A stretch of DNA of 64,000 nucleotides from JAVBLD01 sp031553705 (GCA_031553705.1 JAVBLD010000029.1:1-64000), one strand, 5' to 3'; positions 17,610 to 27,867 are shown, counted from the first letter of the stretch. Translations and numbers: made by a program. Notes: a model not told the origin generated them from the letters alone.

Positions 17610-19082
17610 ATGGAAAATAACCTGATCATATATAACACACTAACCAGAAAAAAAGAGGTATTCGCACCGTTAAACCCGCCTTTTGTGGGGTTATATGTTT
17701 GCGGACCGACAGTATACGGAGATGCCCATTTAGGCCATGCCCGGCCTGCTATCACGTTTGACTTGCTTTTCAGATACCTGCAATATACAGGTTTCAAAGT
17801 AAGATACATCCGTAATATTACCGATGTAGGACATTTAGTAAATGATGCTGATGACGGAGAAGATAAGATCGAAAAAAAAGCAAAGCTGGACCAGATGGAG
17901 CCGATGGAGATCGTACAACGATACACCAACCGTTACCATAAGAGTATGGAGCAGTTGAATACGTTGTCTCCAAGCATCGAGCCGCACGCATCAGGACATA
18001 TTATCGAACAGCAGGAATTGGTTAAAAAGATTATAGATAATGGCTACGCATACGAAAGCAACGGCAGTATCTACTTTGATGTAGAGGTCTACAGTAAAAA
18101 ATATGACTATGGAAAGCTTTCCGGCCGCAAAATAGACGAGCTGTTTACCAATACCCGTCAGTTAGAAGGGCAAGAAGAAAAGAAAAATCCGGCGGACTTC
18201 GCCTTATGGAAAAAAGCATCCCCGGAACATATTATGCGTTGGCCATCGCCATGGGGCAACGGTTTCCCGGGATGGCATCTGGAGTGCTCTTGTATGAGTC
18301 AGAAATACCTTGGAGACACATTTGACATTCATGGCGGAGGACTCGACCTGCAATTCCCGCACCACGAATGTGAGATTGCGCAAAGTACGGCAGCTTATGG
18401 GCATGAAGCGGTGAGATACTGGATACACAATAATATGGTCACCATCAATGGACAAAAAATGGGAAAATCGCTAGGTAATTTTATCACGTTGGATGAGCTG
18501 TTTTCCGGTAAAAACAACGTGCTGGAACAAGCCTACTCGCCGATGACTGTCCGTTTCTTTATGTTGCAGGCACACTACCGCAGTCCGCTTGATTTTTCAA
18601 ATGACGCACTGAAAGCGGCGCAGAAAGGATACGAACGGATGATGGCCGCCGTAAAGGCTTTGGATAAGATTAAAGCAACATCCGAAAATACGGTAGATGT
18701 CGACAACCTGTCTACGCAGTGTTTTGAAGCGATAAACGACGACCTGAATACTCCCATATTGATTTCTTGCCTGTTTGACGGTGTTCGTATTATTAATTCG
18801 CTGGCCTCCGGAGCAGAAAAAATCGATGAAGACAACCTAGTAAAACTAAAAAAATTATATCACGATTTTATTTTTGACATCCTGGGCTTAAAAAACGAAG
18901 AAGGGACGAATGATGCCAGCAGTCAAGCGCTCGGTAAAGTAATTGACCTGGTGATGTCTATTCGGACGGAAGCAAAGCAGAAAAAAGACTGGGCGACTTC
19001 CGATAAAATCCGGGATGAGCTGAAAGGGGCCGGTATCATTGTGAAAGACACGAAAGAAGGGTACGAATGGAGCATCGAATAA
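17610..19082 (+). CDS. cysS: Cysteinyl-tRNA synthetase
   Basis: A 490-residue class I aminoacyl-tRNA synthetase that charges tRNA-Cys. The N-terminal zinc and HIGH region is CGPTVYGDAHLGHARP (residues about 30-47), with the HIGH motif as HLGH. Zinc ligands continue at HLECSCMS and FPHHECE. The KMSKS loop is KMGKSLGNF near 280. An alpha-helical DALR anticodon domain closes the protein. Length is normal. It begins a rightward group with the glutaminyl cyclase gene (52-base gap) and ung (66-base gap). Confidence 0.96.
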   Translation: MENNLIIYNTLTRKKEVFAPLNPPFVGLYVCGPTVYGDAHLGHARPAITFDLLFRYLQYTGFKVRYIRNITDVGHLVNDADDGEDKIEKKAKLDQMEPMEIVQRYTNRYHKSMEQLNTLSPSIEPHASGHIIEQQELVKKIIDNGYAYESNGSIYFDVEVYSKKYDYGKLSGRKIDELFTNTRQLEGQEEKKNPADFALWKKASPEHIMRWPSPWGNGFPGWHLECSCMSQKYLGDTFDIHGGGLDLQFPHHECEIAQSTAAYGHEAVRYWIHNNMVTINGQKMGKSLGNFITLDELFSGKNNVLEQAYSPMTVRFFMLQAHYRSPLDFSNDALKAAQKGYERMMAAVKALDKIKATSENTVDVDNLSTQCFEAINDDLNTPILISCLFDGVRIINSLASGAEKIDEDNLVKLKKLYHDFIFDILGLKNEEGTNDASSQALGKVIDLVMSIRTEAKQKKDWATSDKIRDELKGAGIIVKDTKEGYEWSIE

Positions 19083-19134
19083 AAGGTGCAAGGTTCAGGG
19101 ATATATATTGTTTTAGACTATTAATTATATTGTT

Positions 19135-20244
19135 ATGTGGTATTTTTGTTACTCCTTATGTTTTCTTCTCTTGCTGATTTCGTGCGGAAATAAGGCAAAA
19201 AGTACGGATAATATAACTAATACGACCGTCTCCGTTCCGAAAGACGAGATGAAATATGTACGAAGCGTCTCGTTTACTTCGCCTGAAAAGAATAAATTGT
19301 ATAGCTACAACGACGAATTGAATATTGCATTCGAAAGCAAAGACCGCTTTCCGGTCGATTCGGCACAAATCTTTATAAACGGCCAAAAGATTGCAGTAAC
19401 CGGTAAAAATGAAAAAAAATACATTTACCGGATTCCGGAACGCAAAACAGGTAATACTACTATAAAAGTAATAGCCTACCACCCGGAAAACAAACAGGGA
19501 GTGGCTACGATCACCATAAAAATAAAACCGGATAAAGCACCTCAAAAATACGGTTACGAGATAGTCCGCATACTTTCACATGACCCGAAATCCTATACCC
19601 AGGGGCTGGTCTATAAAGATGGTTTTATGTATGAAGGCTCTGGACAATATGGAGAATCGGCTATCCGGAAAATTGACATGACAACCGGCAAAATACTGTC
19701 TATGTTAAATATTGATAATCAGTATTTTGGTGAAGGGATTGCCATTTTTAAAGATAAAATATACCAAATCACCTGGAAATCGCAGAAAGGTTTTGTTTAC
19801 GACTTAAATACATTCACCTTGGAATCGACTTTCCATTATAATTCACAAGGTTGGGGTATCACGACCGCCGGCGAACAACTGATTATGAGTGATGGAACGA
19901 ACAGATTATATTATGTTGCTCCGTCTTCTTTTAATATTGTCAAAGAGATTGAGGTATACGACAACCAGGGAGAAATTGTCAATTTAAACGAACTTGAATA
20001 TGTTAACGGGATGATATGGGCAAACATCTGGTTGTCAGATCGTATTGTCGCAATTGATCCGGAAACGGGAGCCGTAAAAGGAGAATTGGATATGACAAAC
20101 CTGTTACCGGAAGCGGATAAAAAGAAAATCGATAATCAGGATGATGTTTTAAACGGTATTGCATATAACCCTAAAACAGACACTTTTTATCTGACCGGAA
20201 AAAGATGGCCAAAATTATTCGAAATAAAAATAAAGAAACAATGA
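19135..20244 (+). CDS. Glutaminyl-peptide cyclotransferase, plant-type beta-propeller lipoprotein
   Basis: A 369-residue exported enzyme that cyclises N-terminal glutamine to pyroglutamate. The lipobox LLISC (Cys near residue 18) marks a lipoprotein. Residues about 40-130 form an Ig-like domain, unusual compared with the plant enzyme. The five-bladed propeller domain starts near 140 with the family signature SYTQGLVYKDGFMYEGSG and YGESAIRK, and it continues with ANIWLSDRIVAIDPETG and LNGIAYNPKTDTFYLTGKRWP at the end. In Bacteroidota, exported proteins often begin with Gln after signal cleavage, and such cyclases act on them. It is likely co-transcribed with cysS. Confidence 0.88.
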   Translation: MWYFCYSLCFLLLLISCGNKAKSTDNITNTTVSVPKDEMKYVRSVSFTSPEKNKLYSYNDELNIAFESKDRFPVDSAQIFINGQKIAVTGKNEKKYIYRIPERKTGNTTIKVIAYHPENKQGVATITIKIKPDKAPQKYGYEIVRILSHDPKSYTQGLVYKDGFMYEGSGQYGESAIRKIDMTTGKILSMLNIDNQYFGEGIAIFKDKIYQITWKSQKGFVYDLNTFTLESTFHYNSQGWGITTAGEQLIMSDGTNRLYYVAPSSFNIVKEIEVYDNQGEIVNLNELEYVNGMIWANIWLSDRIVAIDPETGAVKGELDMTNLLPEADKKKIDNQDDVLNGIAYNPKTDTFYLTGKRWPKLFEIKIKKQ

Positions 20245-20310
20245 TATTACGATTCACAGGTATTTGGTTTTTTTAATCATCATTTTACATCTTATGTTAA
20301 TCGGAATATT

Positions 20311-20976
20311 ATGGACGTAAAAATAGAAAAATCGTGGAAAGAGTTGCTAAACGATGAGTTTGAAAAACCCTATTTCTCGAATTTAATCTCTTTTGTAAAA
20401 GAGGAGTATCAACAGCACCGGGTATACCCTCCCGGAAAGCTAATCTTCAACGCATTTGAGCATTGTCCGGTAGAAAAAACGCAAGTTGTGATTCTCGGCC
20501 AGGATCCTTATCATGGTCCGGGTCAAGCGCACGGACTTTGTTTTTCTGTGCCGGAAGGAGTTCTGCAACCCCCATCGTTACAAAATATATTCAAAGAGAT
20601 TCAAAGCGATATTGGCACACCGGTTCCGAAGTCAGGCAATCTGGAGCGATGGGCTAACCAAGGAGTACTGCTGCTCAATGCTACGCTTACTGTAAGGGCT
20701 AATCAGGCCGGATCGCATCAAAACAAAGGATGGGAGACTTTTACCGATGCTGTCATCAGATTGCTCGCCACTAAAAAAGAACACCTTGTTTTTTTACTCT
20801 GGGGCTCCTATGCTCAGCGTAAAGGCGCTTTTATCGATACGCAAAAACATCTGGTGTTGAAATGCGTCCATCCGTCCCCTCTTTCGGCCAACCATGGCGG
20901 CTGGTTCGGTAACCACCATTTTAGTCAAACCAACCAATACCTCTGTGGGCATGGGTTGGAAAAGATTATATGGTAA
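20311..20976 (+). CDS. ung: Uracil-DNA glycosylase, family 1
   Basis: A 221-residue DNA repair enzyme that excises uracil from DNA as the first step of base-excision repair. Motif 1, GQDPYHGPGQAHGLCFSV (about residues 62-80), holds the catalytic Asp and the uracil-binding residues. The DNA-intercalating loop HPSPLSANHGGW (about 187-198) carries the catalytic His. Length is normal. It is likely the last gene of the cysS group; the following aldolase gene has its own -7 box. Confidence 0.96.
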   Translation: MDVKIEKSWKELLNDEFEKPYFSNLISFVKEEYQQHRVYPPGKLIFNAFEHCPVEKTQVVILGQDPYHGPGQAHGLCFSVPEGVLQPPSLQNIFKEIQSDIGTPVPKSGNLERWANQGVLLLNATLTVRANQAGSHQNKGWETFTDAVIRLLATKKEHLVFLLWGSYAQRKGAFIDTQKHLVLKCVHPSPLSANHGGWFGNHHFSQTNQYLCGHGLEKIIW

Positions 20977-21086
20977 GATAAACATTTTTAAGCTGGAGGT
21001 TAATATCACTATTGAACAGTCTATCACTTCGCTCAAAGTTCCATATCTTTTTCCTGTTATCGTGTGGTTCTTTGATTTAAAATTTC

Positions 21087-21094
21087 TAACTTTG
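21087..21094 (+). promoter_or_regulatory. -7 box of the aldolase promoter
   Basis: TAACTTTG is an exact TAnnTTTG match, 81 bases upstream of the ATG. No good TTTG lies at 19 bases; the nearest (21071-21074) is too close. Confidence 0.5.
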
Positions 21095-21175
21095 AAAAAG
21101 GTTAAATGACTCGCTACGTTCTTCGATTCTCTATTGCATCACAACAAGTCTATTACAAATTTAAAATAGAAAACT

Positions 21176-22171
21176 ATGGTTCATTACAAAGAATTAGGAT
21201 TAGTTAATTCCAGAGAGCTTTTCAATAAAGCAATGAAAGGAAAATACGCCATTGCTGCCTTCAATTTTAACAATATGGAGCAATTGCAGGCTATTGTGTC
21301 GGCATCGGTAGAGACAAAATCGCCGGTTATTCTCCAAGTGTCAAGCGGCGCCCGTAAATATGCCAACCAAACGCTTCTTCGGTATATGGCACAAGGGGCC
21401 GTAGAGTATGCCAAAGAATTGGGAGTGAATATTCCTATCGTACTCCATTTGGACCACGGAGATACGTTTGAACTTTGCAAGAACTGCATTGACATGGGAT
21501 TCTCTTCTGTCATGATCGACGGCTCACATCTCCCGTACGAAGAAAACATAGCCTTGACAAGGAAAGTTGTCGAATATGCACACTCATTCGACGTAAGCGT
21601 AGAAGGTGAATTGGGAGTATTGGCGGGAGTTGAAGATGAAGTTTCGGCCGAACACCATACCTATACGCGCCCGGAAGAGGTAGAGGACTTTTTAAAAAGA
21701 ACCGGCGTAGACTCGCTGGCTATCTCGATCGGAACATCCCACGGAGCCAACAAATTCAAACCGGAGCAATGCACCCGCAATGCCGAAGGTATTCTGGTAC
21801 CTCCTCCTTTACGTTTCGACATCCTGGAAGAGATTGAAAAACGGATTCCCGGGTTCCCGATCGTATTACACGGCGCCTCGTCGGTTCCGCAAGATAAAGT
21901 AGCCACCATCAATAAATACGGCGGCAATCTGAAAGATGCCATCGGCATTCCGGAGGAACAACTCCGTCGTGCCGCCGCTTCGGCTGTGTGCAAAATCAAC
22001 ATCGATTCCGATGGCCGTTTAGCAATGACTGCCGCTATCCGGGAAGTTTTCGCCCTGAAGCCTGCGGAATTCGACCCGAGAAAATACCTCGGACCGGCCC
22101 GTGACGCACTGAAAGAACTCTACGAACACAAACTGATCAACGTGTTGGGAAGCGCTAATACCGTTCAATAA
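21176..22171 (+). CDS. fba: Class II fructose-bisphosphate aldolase
   Basis: A 331-residue zinc-dependent glycolytic enzyme that cleaves fructose-1,6-bisphosphate to DHAP and glyceraldehyde-3-phosphate. Visible motifs are VLHLDHGDTFELC (catalytic Asp and zinc His near 82-85), SVEGELGVLAGVED (zinc Glu), SIGTSHGANKF (zinc His) and VLHGASSVP (zinc His, phosphate binding). KINIDSDGRLAMT near 275 binds substrate phosphate. The length fits the class IIB form. It is monocistronic, with its own -7 box and a strong terminator. Confidence 0.95.
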   Translation: MVHYKELGLVNSRELFNKAMKGKYAIAAFNFNNMEQLQAIVSASVETKSPVILQVSSGARKYANQTLLRYMAQGAVEYAKELGVNIPIVLHLDHGDTFELCKNCIDMGFSSVMIDGSHLPYEENIALTRKVVEYAHSFDVSVEGELGVLAGVEDEVSAEHHTYTRPEEVEDFLKRTGVDSLAISIGTSHGANKFKPEQCTRNAEGILVPPPLRFDILEEIEKRIPGFPIVLHGASSVPQDKVATINKYGGNLKDAIGIPEEQLRRAAASAVCKINIDSDGRLAMTAAIREVFALKPAEFDPRKYLGPARDALKELYEHKLINVLGSANTVQ

Positions 22172-22172
22172 T

Positions 22173-22204
22173 AAAAAAAGGTGTCGTAAACGACATCTTT
22201 TTTT
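22173..22204 (+). terminator. Rho-independent terminator after fba
   Basis: A-run, stem GGTGTCG (22180-22186) and CGACATC (22191-22197, one G-U pair), then a seven-base T-run, directly after the stop codon. Confidence 0.88.
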
Positions 22205-22216
22205 ATTTATTTGTCG

Positions 22217-22224
22217 TACTTTTG
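22217..22224 (+). promoter_or_regulatory. -7 box of the typA promoter
   Basis: TACTTTTG fits TAnnTTTG and lies 24 bases upstream of the typA ATG, just after the fba terminator. The -33 element is weak. Confidence 0.55.
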
Positions 22225-22247
22225 TCCCCCTAATACAAAATACACAA

Positions 22248-24071
22248 ATGCGGAAATTAAGAAACATTGCAATCATTGCTCATGTTGACCATGGAAAAAC
22301 AACTCTTGTAGATAAACTGATTTTACAGGGAAAACTATTCAGAGAGAACGAAAAACAGGGAGGAGAATTAATCCTTGATAACAACGATCAGGAACGGGAA
22401 CGGGGAATCACGATTCTAGCCAAAAACGTATCTGTTAAATATAAAGACTATAAAATAAATATTATCGACACGCCGGGACACTCCGATTTCGGGGGAGAAG
22501 TTGAGCGTGTTCTGAATATGGCCGACGGAGTACTGCTTTTAGTCGACGCATTCGAAGGAACCATGCCGCAAACCCGGTTTGTGCTGCAAAAAGCGCTGGG
22601 GCTGGGGAAAAAAGCAATCGTAGTAATTAATAAAGTGGATAAGCCTAATTGCCGGCCGGAAGAGGTACAGGAAGAAGTTTTCGATCTGATGTTCTCGTTA
22701 GGCGCCTCTGAGGAGCAATTAGATTTTGCCACGATCTACGGCAGCGCAAAACAAGGCTGGATGTCCGCCGACTGGAAAAAACCGGTTTCCGACATCACGG
22801 CTCTTCTGGATGCCATTATCGAAAACATTCCGGAGCCGGAAGTTACCGAAGGGACTCCCCAGATGTTGATCACCTCCCTCGAATACTCTTCATACATCGG
22901 ACGGATAGCTATCGGTAAATTAACCCGTGGGGTGTTGAGAAACAATATGCCTGTGACACTCTGCAAAAGAGATGGAGTGACAAAAGTAAAAACCCGGATC
23001 AAAGATCTGATGCTTTTCGAAGGGCTGGAAAAACAGAAAGTCGATGAAGTACATGCCGGGGAAATCTGTGCTTTGGTAGGTATTGAAGGCTTTGAGATCG
23101 GCGATACCGTTGCCGATTTTGAAAATCCGGAGGCATTAGACCCGATCGCTATTGATGAACCGACAATGAGTATGTTGTTCACCATCAACAACTCACCGTT
23201 TTTCGGGAAAGACGGAAAGTATGTCACATCCCGTCACATCAAAGAAAGATTGGACAAAGAACTGGAGAAAAATCTTGCATTGAGGGTAGAACCCGGACTG
23301 AGCGCAGATTCGTTTGTCGTATTCGGGCGCGGAGTACTGCACCTGAGCGTATTAATCGAATCGATGCGCCGCGAAGGATATGAATTGCAAGTCGGACAAC
23401 CCAAGGTAATTATTAAGGAAATCAACGGTCAAAAATGTGAGCCGGTAGAAGAACTGACAATCGATATCCCGGAAGAATATTCCGGAAAAGCGATCGAAAT
23501 GGTCACCAAGCGAAGAGGGGTGTTAACAAATATGGAGACCCGGGACGATCGCGTCCATTTGAATTTCGATATTCCTTCCCGCGGAATCATCGGTCTGAGA
23601 AGCAACTTACTGACAGCATCTGCCGGCGAAGCAGTCATTGCCCACCGTCTAAAAGGATACGAACCCTATAAAGGCGATATAGAAATGCGGATCAATGGCT
23701 CGTTGATTGCTATGGAAACCGGTCCGACTTATGCCTATGCTATCAATAAACTGCAGGATAGAGGAAAATTCTTTATCGAACCGGGCGAAGAGGTATATGC
23801 CGGTCAGGTTATTGGTGAGAGCAACCGTCCGGATGACATCGTACTTAATGTCGGAAAGTCGAAAAAACTAACCAATATGCGCGCCAGCGGTTCCGATGAT
23901 AAAGTCAATATAGCTCCTCCTATCAAATTCAGCCTGGAAGAAGCGCTTGAATATATCCAGGAAGACGAGTATGTTGAAGTCACTCCGCATGCTATGCGTC
24001 TACGCAAAATTTATCTTGATGAAAACGAACGGAAACGGCATGACAAATCGAAGGCTGGAATCGCCGGATAA
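22248..24071 (+). CDS. typA: Ribosome-associated GTPase TypA/BipA
   Basis: A 607-residue translational GTPase of the EF-G group that helps 50S assembly and stress adaptation. GTP-binding motifs are visible: AHVDHGKTTLVDKL (G1, residues 10-23), RERGITI (G2), DTPGHSDFGGEVER (G3) and NKVDKPN (G4, near 128). EF-G domains II, III and V follow (NMETRDDRVHLNFDIPSRG near 430), with the BipA-specific C-terminal domain ending VTPHAMRLRKIYLDENERKR. Length is normal. It has its own promoter and a shared terminator with the converging gene. Confidence 0.96.
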   Translation: MRKLRNIAIIAHVDHGKTTLVDKLILQGKLFRENEKQGGELILDNNDQERERGITILAKNVSVKYKDYKINIIDTPGHSDFGGEVERVLNMADGVLLLVDAFEGTMPQTRFVLQKALGLGKKAIVVINKVDKPNCRPEEVQEEVFDLMFSLGASEEQLDFATIYGSAKQGWMSADWKKPVSDITALLDAIIENIPEPEVTEGTPQMLITSLEYSSYIGRIAIGKLTRGVLRNNMPVTLCKRDGVTKVKTRIKDLMLFEGLEKQKVDEVHAGEICALVGIEGFEIGDTVADFENPEALDPIAIDEPTMSMLFTINNSPFFGKDGKYVTSRHIKERLDKELEKNLALRVEPGLSADSFVVFGRGVLHLSVLIESMRREGYELQVGQPKVIIKEINGQKCEPVEELTIDIPEEYSGKAIEMVTKRRGVLTNMETRDDRVHLNFDIPSRGIIGLRSNLLTASAGEAVIAHRLKGYEPYKGDIEMRINGSLIAMETGPTYAYAINKLQDRGKFFIEPGEEVYAGQVIGESNRPDDIVLNVGKSKKLTNMRASGSDDKVNIAPPIKFSLEEALEYIQEDEYVEVTPHAMRLRKIYLDENERKRHDKSKAGIAG

Positions 24072-24072
24072 T

Positions 24073-24109
24073 AATGCAAAACAGCCTGAAATTCCGGCTG
24101 TTTTGCATT
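24073..24109. terminator. Bidirectional terminator between typA and the converging gene
   Basis: Long perfect inverted repeat AATGCAAAACAGCC (24073-24086) and GGCTGTTTTGCATT (24096-24109). It begins 2 bases after the typA stop and lies 8 bases past the true end of the leftward gene. Confidence 0.85.
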
Positions 24110-24116
24110 GGGCACT

Positions 24117-26691
24117 CTATCTTGAAAGTACACACACCTTTCGCTCAACCTTCCTTTTACCGTTAGTAAAAAGTAACTCGGCATATACCACATAGATCCC
24201 GGAAGCAAGCAGGCGCCCGTCGTTCCTTGCCCATTCCAGGTATAACGCTCCGAGGACATAATTCGAGTCCCATTTACCACTTTCTTTACAGGTTGACCTG
24301 CCGAGTTGCATATAAATAGTCTTAATGTGTAGCTCTTTTCATCAAAATTCGCCACAATCTGAAGCTCATCCTCATAACCATCTCCATTAGGGGTAAAAAT
24401 CTCCGGTGATATATCGACAAATGATTGGAAACTCTTTTTATCACCAGGTTTCTCCTTATCACGGGATCTGTTTCTCCATCCAGGACTCCCATATCCTCCG
24501 GCCTCATCTCCCCCGGCAGAGGTCCAGGCATCCGGCAAAGGGCTCTCCAAATCATAGTCCGTACGTTCAAGTGCCACTCCCTTTGTCCTGATAACACGGG
24601 GATCATGTAATCCTTTATGGAAATATAATTCATCCAATACTAAACTGTCCTGCCGGAGTACTGCAACGCACCCTTCGCTATTTGACAATTGCAACATTGC
24701 ACTGATTTGCAAATAATTACCTGGATTATGGTAGGTGTACCGGCTCATAATCTCTTCCGGATCCGAACATATCCAGACCAAACTGTCGGGTTCAAGCACG
24801 ACATCGGAATCGGAAACCCGTTTCAGTAACGTCAATTTCCGGGCATCGTTGATCTTTCCAATCCTTATATTATATAGATTTATCCGCTTATTGCTATTAT
24901 TATATAACTCGATATATTCGGCCGTCGCCGGATCGGCATCATATAACACCTCACTCAGCAGTATATCTCCAAGGTCTGTCTCGGCAAAAAGAAATAATCC
25001 TATTGTTGTATCCTTCATCGTATTTCCGGAAAGATCTTTTAGTCCGGCTACCTGTAAGTAATACGGTTTATTCGGCTCCAAGGCAACACAATATTGCAGA
25101 TACACTTCATTGTATCTTACTTTAACACTATCCGGAATGTCCGTTCCATTCAATCGGTAACATTGATTCCCCTGAGCCAAAGCTCCATACAACTCTTCGC
25201 TGAAAACAAGCACAATTCGATACTTATCTGTCACTGTGCAAGAGACAAACCTAGGCGGGGTTGTATCAGGAGATAAGAGATAAACCGAATTCTCCTGGCC
25301 GGGAGTTCCTCCCCGTACATTCTGGGACTCATACCAATTGAATATTTGCGGTAAGGCAACTGCCGGATCGATTCGCTCCAACGAGTAACCGCCTTTTCGT
25401 TTTTGCACATCCCGAATCCACTCCTGCCGGTAAGTTACCGTATCGATTATCAAGCCTCCCTTGGTCTGAAGTGCCAAAGGGGCTCCGGCATCAAGTAATG
25501 AGAAACCCTTTATCCTATAAGCCTTTCCATAAACCGACAATGTATCGACTCCGGCCAAACGGCACAAAATCAGATACCCGCCGGCATCCAGAGTATCACA
25601 GATATAATCGGCGATCTCCCCACGATATCGGTACGCCACACTGTCTAACCGCACAGCACAGCCCTGCTGGTTGTATATCTCTATATATTCTTCTGCCGGC
25701 AAACCTATTCCCCCAAGCGGTTTAAACATAATCTCATTAATACAGATATCACCGGGACGAACGGAAGCGATACAGGAAAACACGATCGGCCGGGTAACAA
25801 CTACCTCGCCGGAGATTGCGGTCATATCTTTTACTTCCAGCACGTAATTCCCTGTCTGCAAAGTAGTACATAGCATCACTGAAAAAGGATTTATGAGCCT
25901 GATGCTATCTACCCGATGCTCTACACTAGTTCCATATTTCAGCATATAATTACCGGAAGCGGCAAAAACAGCCTTTTCTATCGGTAGCGTATAATGTAAT
26001 TCAATCCCCCGGTCTGGTATAATTCTGAAATCTGAAAAAACTGCCTGCACAAAGGAAGATTCCATCATAAGATTATCTGCCTTCAATTTACCGGCACGAG
26101 TTTCCGTATAATTAAACATTAATCCGGAGAACAATTTTTTACCTAAAAACTCTTGCGGAACAATATGTTTAACCTCCATGACCTTATTCCCCCCAAGAAA
26201 AACAACTAATCCGTCCAATCTATTATAAGTTATTTTGATCGGGTAAACCGTATTTTTGTCCCAAATAGCGGTTCCCCTGACTAAAACCGTTGTCTTACCG
26301 GAACGAAATTCCACCAGGCTCAAATTATTCGCTCCTGAGCCGTTCACCATAAAATAGAGCCCTTCTGTAGCTGCTGCATCCGGAGTTCCCGCTAATAAGT
26401 AGAACCGGAAATAATTATTCGTACTTAACGTGTAATCACGCATCTCAATATCTGCCGACCATTCAAACTGTTTAAAGGAAAAAGCGGATGTATCCACTTC
26501 ATGCATAAAATAACTTACTCCGGCAATCTGCTGCAGGCTGTGTTTCAGCCATCCCTCTCCTATCGTCCAATCTTCTTGTCCAAGCCAACCGACAGGAGAT
26601 TCCTCAAACGTTTCATTATATATTGCTGTTTTCTGCGCACAAGTTGCATGTATAGAAAATAGCAAAAAAGACCTATACCATAGTTTCGCAT
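24117..26691 (-). pseudogene. Lamin-tail domain surface protein, broken by two frameshifts
   Basis: About 860 codons. The central frame encodes an N-terminal lectin-like domain (YNETFEESPVGWLGQEDW), two lamin-tail domains (ICINEIMFKPLGGIG and EEYIEIYN; ILLSEVLYDADPATAEYIELYN) with Ig-like domains between, and a FlgD-like or gliding-associated C-terminal domain (ISPEIFTPNGDGYEDELQI). The true C-terminus (NDGRLLASGIYVVYAELLF to CVLSR) is in another frame; one base appears missing near 24225. At the 5' end, ATG at 26689-26691 starts a perfect signal peptide only if the six-T run at 26664-26669 had seven. Without these shifts the frame runs on into typA, which is clearly wrong. Such proteins are large secreted surface proteins in Bacteroidota. 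Either it is a real pseudogene or the sequence has errors; T-run slippage would also allow phase variation. Confidence 0.75.
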
Positions 26692-26804
26692 ATCTATTCT
26701 GATTATATTTGGAAAAAGACAGATGTAAATATATGGAAAAATATTATAATTATACGCATTAAAAATATGGTATACGTGTATTTTATGAAAATAATCCATA
26801 TTCT

Positions 26805-26835
26805 TTTGCTTGATTTATGGGATTGCGTATATTTG
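26805..26835 (+). promoter_or_regulatory. Bacteroidota-type promoter of the 26894 membrane-protein pair
   Basis: TTTG (26805-26808), 19 bases, TATATTTG (26828-26835): a perfect consensus match 58 bases before the ATG. Confidence 0.85.
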
Positions 26836-26893
26836 GTAAGCTGTATTCCAACCACTAAAAAATCCTAATGACACTACTAAAAATGAATGAAAT

Positions 26894-27535
26894 ATGACAG
26901 AATCAGATACTATAAAAGAAAAAACTCAAAAAAAATATGTATCCCGAACACCATCGGCCTTAATTAACAATGATTCTGAAAAGCTGAAACCACTATTTAT
27001 TCCATGTTATCTGTTTATTATCGGTATTATAGTTCTTTCCGGTGTTCATTTAATTGATCCGGCATTATTGGAAAGCGCAAACTGGAAACAGAATACGATT
27101 TGGAGTTTACTTATCCTTTTCGGACTAATGCCTCCCGGTATGCGTAACAGAAAAGAGATCTGGATGGTCATGGGTTACACTGCCGCATTCTTTATGTTCG
27201 GTGGAAGCAATATTTACAGTACCGTAAATATCATCCTGTTGGCTATTAAAACATTCACACCGGTACTTATTCTGTATCAGGCTTGCCGTTTATGGAAAAT
27301 CCGGAAATTTGATAGGAAATGGTTATTTCTTCTTCCAATAGCTGCACTTACTTGTGTTATTCTGATATTTCCGATTGAAAATAAAAACCTTATTGATAGC
27401 GGATGGCAATCGTTAAGAAACTGGTCATGGGAAAATTATCGCTCTGACGACTATTTTCATTTATATTTGGGTTTAATCGGTATTATATCGGGGATTACAG
27501 AATTTCTGATTGTCAAACCATACTTACACAAATGA
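26894..27535 (+). CDS. Multi-pass membrane protein, unknown function
   Basis: A 213-residue inner-membrane protein. A hydrophilic N-terminus of about 34 residues (rich in Lys, Ser and Thr) precedes about six hydrophobic segments: near 35-55 (LFIIGIIVLSGVHL), 68-80, 90-105, 107-128 (VNIILLAIKTFTPVLIL), 140-158 (WLFLLPIAALTCVILIF) and 185-205. No family is recognised. It has a perfect promoter of its own and forms an operon with the 70-residue gene 6 bases downstream, so the two probably work together. Confidence 0.7.
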   Translation: MTESDTIKEKTQKKYVSRTPSALINNDSEKLKPLFIPCYLFIIGIIVLSGVHLIDPALLESANWKQNTIWSLLILFGLMPPGMRNRKEIWMVMGYTAAFFMFGGSNIYSTVNIILLAIKTFTPVLILYQACRLWKIRKFDRKWLFLLPIAALTCVILIFPIENKNLIDSGWQSLRNWSWENYRSDDYFHLYLGLIGIISGITEFLIVKPYLHK

Positions 27536-27541
27536 TCATCT

Positions 27542-27754
27542 ATGTATAAAATAGCAATATATACTATATTGTTTTTGATTTGCATTTTTTGTTTTAATGT
27601 CCTACTGACATTTCTGTCAAAGATTATAATGTATTGTACAATTATTTTCGTAATCGTCGCATTCATTTCAATTCTGTTTGTACCAAAAGATTATCTCCAT
27701 CAATACTCCGAAAAAGCTGCTTCAACTATCGATAAAATGAAAAAGAAGCTGTAA
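27542..27754 (+). CDS. Small two-segment membrane protein, unknown function
   Basis: A 70-residue protein that is almost entirely hydrophobic for residues 5-48 (two membrane segments: IYTILFLICIFCFNVLL and IMYCTIIFVIVAFISILFV) and ends in a charged tail (TIDKMKKKL). It starts 6 bases after the previous stop and shares its promoter. I do not recognise the family; its partner is presumably the 213-residue membrane protein. Confidence 0.6.
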   Translation: MYKIAIYTILFLICIFCFNVLLTFLSKIIMYCTIIFVIVAFISILFVPKDYLHQYSEKAASTIDKMKKKL

Positions 27755-27867
27755 ACATTAAATTCCAATCAAATCAAGATGGATTTATATATGTTGTTAA
27801 ATATAAAACATCACGTATGAAAAGCGAAAAAAAACAATATACCACTTCCACAATGTTTTGAAATCGT

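Noticed and set aside
24011..24116. Long minus-strand frame running past 24117 into typA
   Set aside because: The extra C-terminus crosses the terminator and typA coding sequence. The neighbouring frame restores a normal C-terminal domain that stops at 24117, so the extension is a frameshift artefact.
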